Shown piece by piece: positions 61,275 to 64,000 of a stretch of DNA of 64,000 nucleotides. The stretch's first letter is position 1; each line of letters opens with the position of its first letter. The stretch is from Phycisphaerales bacterium (lineage in GTDB: Bacteria > Planctomycetota > Phycisphaerae > Phycisphaerales > UBA1924). The notes beneath the pieces were generated by a model, which had not been told where the DNA came from, ran no database searches, and saw only the letters and a program-made list of their open reading frames with translations. The stretch covers positions 62,001 to 126,000 of the forward strand of contig JAHDXL010000004.1 in assembly GCA_023382935.1 (NCBI GenBank). The letters run 5' to 3'. The position numbers and the translations under genes are program-made.

Positions 61275-62252
61275 ATGAACACCCATCGCATCCTGGTCAC
61301 CGGGGCGGCCGGCTTCATCGGCTCGCACGTCGTCGAGGCCCTTCTGGCTCAAGGACACGAGGTCGTCGGTGTGGACAACTTCGACCCGTTCTATGAAAGG
61401 TCGATCAAGGAGCGGAACCTCCGCGATGCCCGGGCAGCCTCGCAACGGGTCGGCGTTCCGTATCGCTTCCATGAACTGGACTTCTGCGATTCCGCTGCTC
61501 TAGCCGACGCCTTGCGGGGCGTCGAGGGCGTGATCCATCTCGGTGCCAAGGCCGGCGTGCGCCCCAGCATCGCCGACCCGGGCGGCTACGTCCGCGCCAA
61601 CCTTGTCGGCACCACCACCGTGCTCCAGGAAGCCCACCGGACCGGGTGCCGGCGCGTGCTGGTCGCGTCCTCGAGTTCGGTGTACGGCGACCAACCCAAG
61701 GTGCCCTTCTCCGAGGATGACCGGGCCGATGCGCCCATCAGCCCATACGCGGCCACCAAGCGCTCGTGCGAACTGCTTGGACACGCGCACCATCACCTGA
61801 CCGGACAGCCGGTGGGCATGTTGCGGTTTTTCACGGTTTACGGGCCGCGACAGAGGCCGGACCTGGCGATCTCGCTGTTCATGCGGCGCATCGCCGCGGG
61901 CCAGCCGATCAGGCTCTTCGGTGACGGGCGCTCCAGCCGCGACTACACCTACATCGCCGACATCGTGCAGGGAGTGCTGGCGGCCTATGAAAACATTGAC
62001 CGGTTCGGGTTCCGTGTGTGGAATCTCGGGAGCGATCGCCCGACGGCGCTGGATGACCTGGTCGCGACTATCGCCGAAGTCGTCGGCAGACGCCCGATCA
62101 TCGAGCGGGCACCCATGCAGCCGGGTGACGTGGAGCGGACGTGGGCCGATCTGACACGTGCGCGCGCGGAGTTGAATTACAACCCCGCCACGCAGTTGCG
62201 TGACGGGGTTGCCAGTCAGTGGGTCTGGATGTCCGAACCGGGCGAAGCGTGA
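61275..62252 (+). CDS. NAD-dependent sugar-nucleotide epimerase (UDP-glucuronate 4-epimerase-like)
   Basis: The 325-residue protein is an extended short-chain dehydrogenase: LVTGAAGFIGSHVVEALLAQ (NAD site), VGVDNFDPFYERSIKERNL (typical of UDP-GlcA 4-epimerases), HLGAKAGVRPSIADPGGYVR, SSSSVYGDQ and the catalytic YAATKRS. It acts on UDP-sugars for exopolysaccharide or LPS. GGAG precedes the ATG. Its 3' end contains a strong hairpin (AACCCCG 62179-62185 and CGGGGTT 62202-62208) that may assist termination against the convergent gene, which begins 3 nt later. Confidence 0.88.
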   Translation: MNTHRILVTGAAGFIGSHVVEALLAQGHEVVGVDNFDPFYERSIKERNLRDARAASQRVGVPYRFHELDFCDSAALADALRGVEGVIHLGAKAGVRPSIADPGGYVRANLVGTTTVLQEAHRTGCRRVLVASSSSVYGDQPKVPFSEDDRADAPISPYAATKRSCELLGHAHHHLTGQPVGMLRFFTVYGPRQRPDLAISLFMRRIAAGQPIRLFGDGRSSRDYTYIADIVQGVLAAYENIDRFGFRVWNLGSDRPTALDDLVATIAEVVGRRPIIERAPMQPGDVERTWADLTRARAELNYNPATQLRDGVASQWVWMSEPGEA

Positions 62253-62254
62253 AG

Positions 62255-63484
62255 TTACTGGCCGCCGACGGTGAACACGCCGGAGATTGCCTGGTTGTTC
62301 CCGCCCGCCGAGGACTTGCCGTTGGCCACGCCGCCGCCCGAGCCGCCGCCGGAGCCGGGGGCCAGTTCACGGACGGCCGGGGCGAGACGCTGCGAGACCA
62401 TCGCCTGCAGCGCGTTCCACTCCGAACGAGTGCCGATGCCTTCCCAGAGGATCAGGCCTTCAGCACCGGCTTCCTGCGAGACGCTGATCGCCTGACGGAT
62501 GTTCACGTCATTGAGCCAGAGTCGCTCGGGCCATTGCATGTAGTAGCGCAGCGAGATGATGGGCAGCACCGGCTTGCCCTTGGCCAGGCGACGGGCCTCG
62601 GCCACGTTGGAGAAGATGAACTCATAGTTGGCGCGATCGCGATTCTGCCGGTTGAGCGGCATGTCGGAGCGGAAGTTGTTGCCGAGCACCGTCCACTGCT
62701 GGGGGTAGATGCTGGGAACGACCACGTCCATTTCGTCGTAAAGCGCCTGGCACTTGTCGTTGATCTGCGAGGCGCGATGGGTCAGGTTGCCGTAGCCGAT
62801 GGTGCCGCGGGGAGTCTCTTCCGCGCAGTAGTAGCGCAACTTGGGGAAGTTGAAGTAGGTCCACTTGGCGTTCGGACGCAGCCGTTTGCACTCGCGGAGC
62901 GTTTCCAGGTAAAACCGCAGCGCCATCTGGTCATAGGTGTCGTAGACGTACTGGAGCCGCTGGGCAGCCGGCACCGCGTTATACTCGTCGCGCCGCGTCT
63001 CCCGCACGGCGTCGCGCCAGTCAATCAGAAAGTCGAAGTCCTCCGCGTCCACCGCCCCGGCGTCATTGCGGATGTTGCGCGTCCGCTCCCAATACGGGCG
63101 CCAACGCTCGTAGTCGATCACCACGATGCCCGTGAAGTCCTCGGGCACGTAGCGATCCATGTCCCGCCTCAGTTTCGCCCAGTGTACCTCCCACAACTCC
63201 GGACGCAGTTCGAACATGTGGATGCCGGCCTTGGGAAACGCCCCGACCTTGAACTGCGTCAGAAAGATCAGGTCGCGGCTGATGCCGGCGCCGTCGAAAC
63301 TCAAATTCGACTGCCAACTGCTGTCGGCCAGTTCGCCGAACATACACACGCCCCAGTACACCGTAAAGTCTTGGGACTGCGATTGCTGCGGCACCATGCT
63401 CGCGGCCTCGGCGGACGGCGCGAGCGGCGAAAGTGAAAGACCGACGGACGCGATCAATGCTCCAAGAACGTGCTTGACTGACAT
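62255..63484 (-). CDS. Secreted GH56 (hyaluronidase)-like protein
   Basis: The 409-residue protein has a signal peptide (VLGALIASVGLSLSPLAPSAEA) and a TIM-barrel segment TGIVVIDYERWRPYWERT, which matches the GH56 hyaluronidase motif D-x-E-x-WRP with Asp and Glu in place (catalytic Glu of the family), plus TYFNFPKLRYYC, VVPSIYPQQ and AEGLILWEGIG in the late strands. GH56 enzymes are mainly known from animals and venoms; bacterial relatives are rarer. The C terminus is Gly/Ser-rich. Substrate could be a glycosaminoglycan-like sugar. The ATG at 63484 has GAGG nearby. It is convergent with the epimerase. Confidence 0.8.
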   Translation of the reverse strand: MSVKHVLGALIASVGLSLSPLAPSAEAASMVPQQSQSQDFTVYWGVCMFGELADSSWQSNLSFDGAGISRDLIFLTQFKVGAFPKAGIHMFELRPELWEVHWAKLRRDMDRYVPEDFTGIVVIDYERWRPYWERTRNIRNDAGAVDAEDFDFLIDWRDAVRETRRDEYNAVPAAQRLQYVYDTYDQMALRFYLETLRECKRLRPNAKWTYFNFPKLRYYCAEETPRGTIGYGNLTHRASQINDKCQALYDEMDVVVPSIYPQQWTVLGNNFRSDMPLNRQNRDRANYEFIFSNVAEARRLAKGKPVLPIISLRYYMQWPERLWLNDVNIRQAISVSQEAGAEGLILWEGIGTRSEWNALQAMVSQRLAPAVRELAPGSGGGSGGGVANGKSSAGGNNQAISGVFTVGGQ

Positions 63485-63549
63485 GGTGAATGCCTCGCGT
63501 TGGTTCAGACCCGTACTCGACCCGGCACATTGGGCAAAACAGATCAACC

Positions 63550-64000
63550 ATGAGCAAGCCCACACCTCTGGCATCCTGGCTGAAAGGCGCCGTCCGCAAC
63601 GACCGTGACGCCTGTGCAACCTCCCGAGGGCTGCGGCGACGTGTTACCAGGAACTTCGCCAGCGCCGCCGGAGTGCTTGTGCTCGCAGGTGCCGCCCTCG
63701 GCGTCACCCCGATCCGCGGTTGGATTCCGGAAATACTCAGTTCGCTGCTCCCGCCGCTGGGCGCCATCGGGCTGATTCTGCTCATCGCCGCGCTGTGTAT
63801 CCGGACCCGCGCCGGGCTGATCGCCGCGGTTCTTGCCACGCTGCTCGTTCTCGGCCGTCTGGCACCCGGCGTCTGGATCCGTCGCATAGAGACAGCCTCC
63901 CCAGGCGACCACCGGCTCAGCCTGCTGCTCGTCAACGCCTGGTCGCTCAACGTCGATCCCGAATCGCTCCTGGGGTTCATGGACCAGCAGCAGGCGGACG
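63550..64000 (+). CDS. Membrane protein with endonuclease/exonuclease/phosphatase-like start, truncated
   Basis: This frame begins at ATG 63550, is open to the right edge and so lacks its C terminus (150 codons visible). It has an N-terminal charged segment, two or three hydrophobic segments (FASAAGVLVLAGAALGVTP, LLPPLGAIGLILLIAALCI, GLIAAVLATLLVLGRLAPGV) and then LSLLLVNAWSLNVDPESLLG, which resembles the first strand of the EEP superfamily (YafD-like membrane EEP proteins). Judged from N-terminal layout alone; the metal and catalytic motifs lie beyond the window. Confidence 0.6.
   Translation, partial: MSKPTPLASWLKGAVRNDRDACATSRGLRRRVTRNFASAAGVLVLAGAALGVTPIRGWIPEILSSLLPPLGAIGLILLIAALCIRTRAGLIAAVLATLLVLGRLAPGVWIRRIETASPGDHRLSLLLVNAWSLNVDPESLLGFMDQQQAD

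Noticed and set aside
1-64000. Prophage, CRISPR, transposon or rRNA/tRNA genes
   Set aside because: No integrase, transposase, direct-repeat array, phage structural gene or tRNA-like cloverleaf could be found by reading both strands.

Overview
The window is GC-rich, densely coded bacterial chromosome and most likely comes from a planctomycete of the class Phycisphaerae. The reasons are the GC-type dockerin tails on secreted proteins, a HAF-repeat protein, a PEP-CTERM-like C terminus, secreted sugar-active proteins and many large proteins of unknown function next to ordinary Gram-negative genes (an LpxL-like acyltransferase, Tat signals). No rRNA, tRNA, CRISPR array, transposase or phage gene is visible.

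Left part (1-10.4 kb): a PLP decarboxylase fragment is translationally coupled to an unusual hydrolase/membrane/ATP-grasp fusion. Then follow divergent pdxH and dnaB, a TrkA-type ion-channel protein, a low-complexity Phe/Pro/Asn/Gly/Thr protein, a creatininase-family hydrolase, a host-attachment-family protein and a lipoprotein.

Redox and hydrogen region (10.4-33.8 kb): a heme-binding sensor kinase and a sigma54-dependent NtrC-type regulator are divergent from five electron-transfer genes: two GcvH-like proteins without the lipoyl lysine, a Tat-exported four-cluster ferredoxin, an NrfD/HybB membrane subunit and a 12-heme cytochrome c. Two matches to the sigma54 -24/-12 consensus stand in front of the first two genes. 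A glycosidase-like gene leads into hypF-hypC-hypD-hypE-hoxF-hoxU-hoxY-hoxH-hoxW, that is a bidirectional NAD-linked [NiFe] hydrogenase (group 3d type) with its maturation factors. A receiver-domain protein, a membrane histidine kinase and hypA-hypB follow. The layout suggests that cytosolic H2/NAD(H) turnover and a membrane electron conduit are controlled by redox-responsive two-component systems.

Decay patch (33.9-37.2 kb): three neighbouring genes carry frameshifts or in-frame TAG codons (HAF-repeat/dockerin protein, PEP-CTERM-like protein, HTH-containing planctomycete protein).

Right part (37.6-64 kb): a LuxR-type regulator, a dockerin-bearing propeller protein, a Tat-exported Gfo/Idh/MocA protein, a beta-helix protein, purB, a YdeI-like protein, a coiled-coil membrane protein, an LpxL-like acyltransferase, a receiver protein, a class V aminotransferase, an M32 carboxypeptidase, a terpenoid-cyclase-fold protein, rsmE, a tail-anchored acidic protein, a GT4 glycosyltransferase, a large secreted protein, an Mrp ATPase, a sugar-nucleotide epimerase, a GH56-like protein and a truncated membrane protein at the edge. 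Several genes without a Shine-Dalgarno site have a TAnnnT box only 5-10 nt before the start codon, which suggests leaderless mRNAs.
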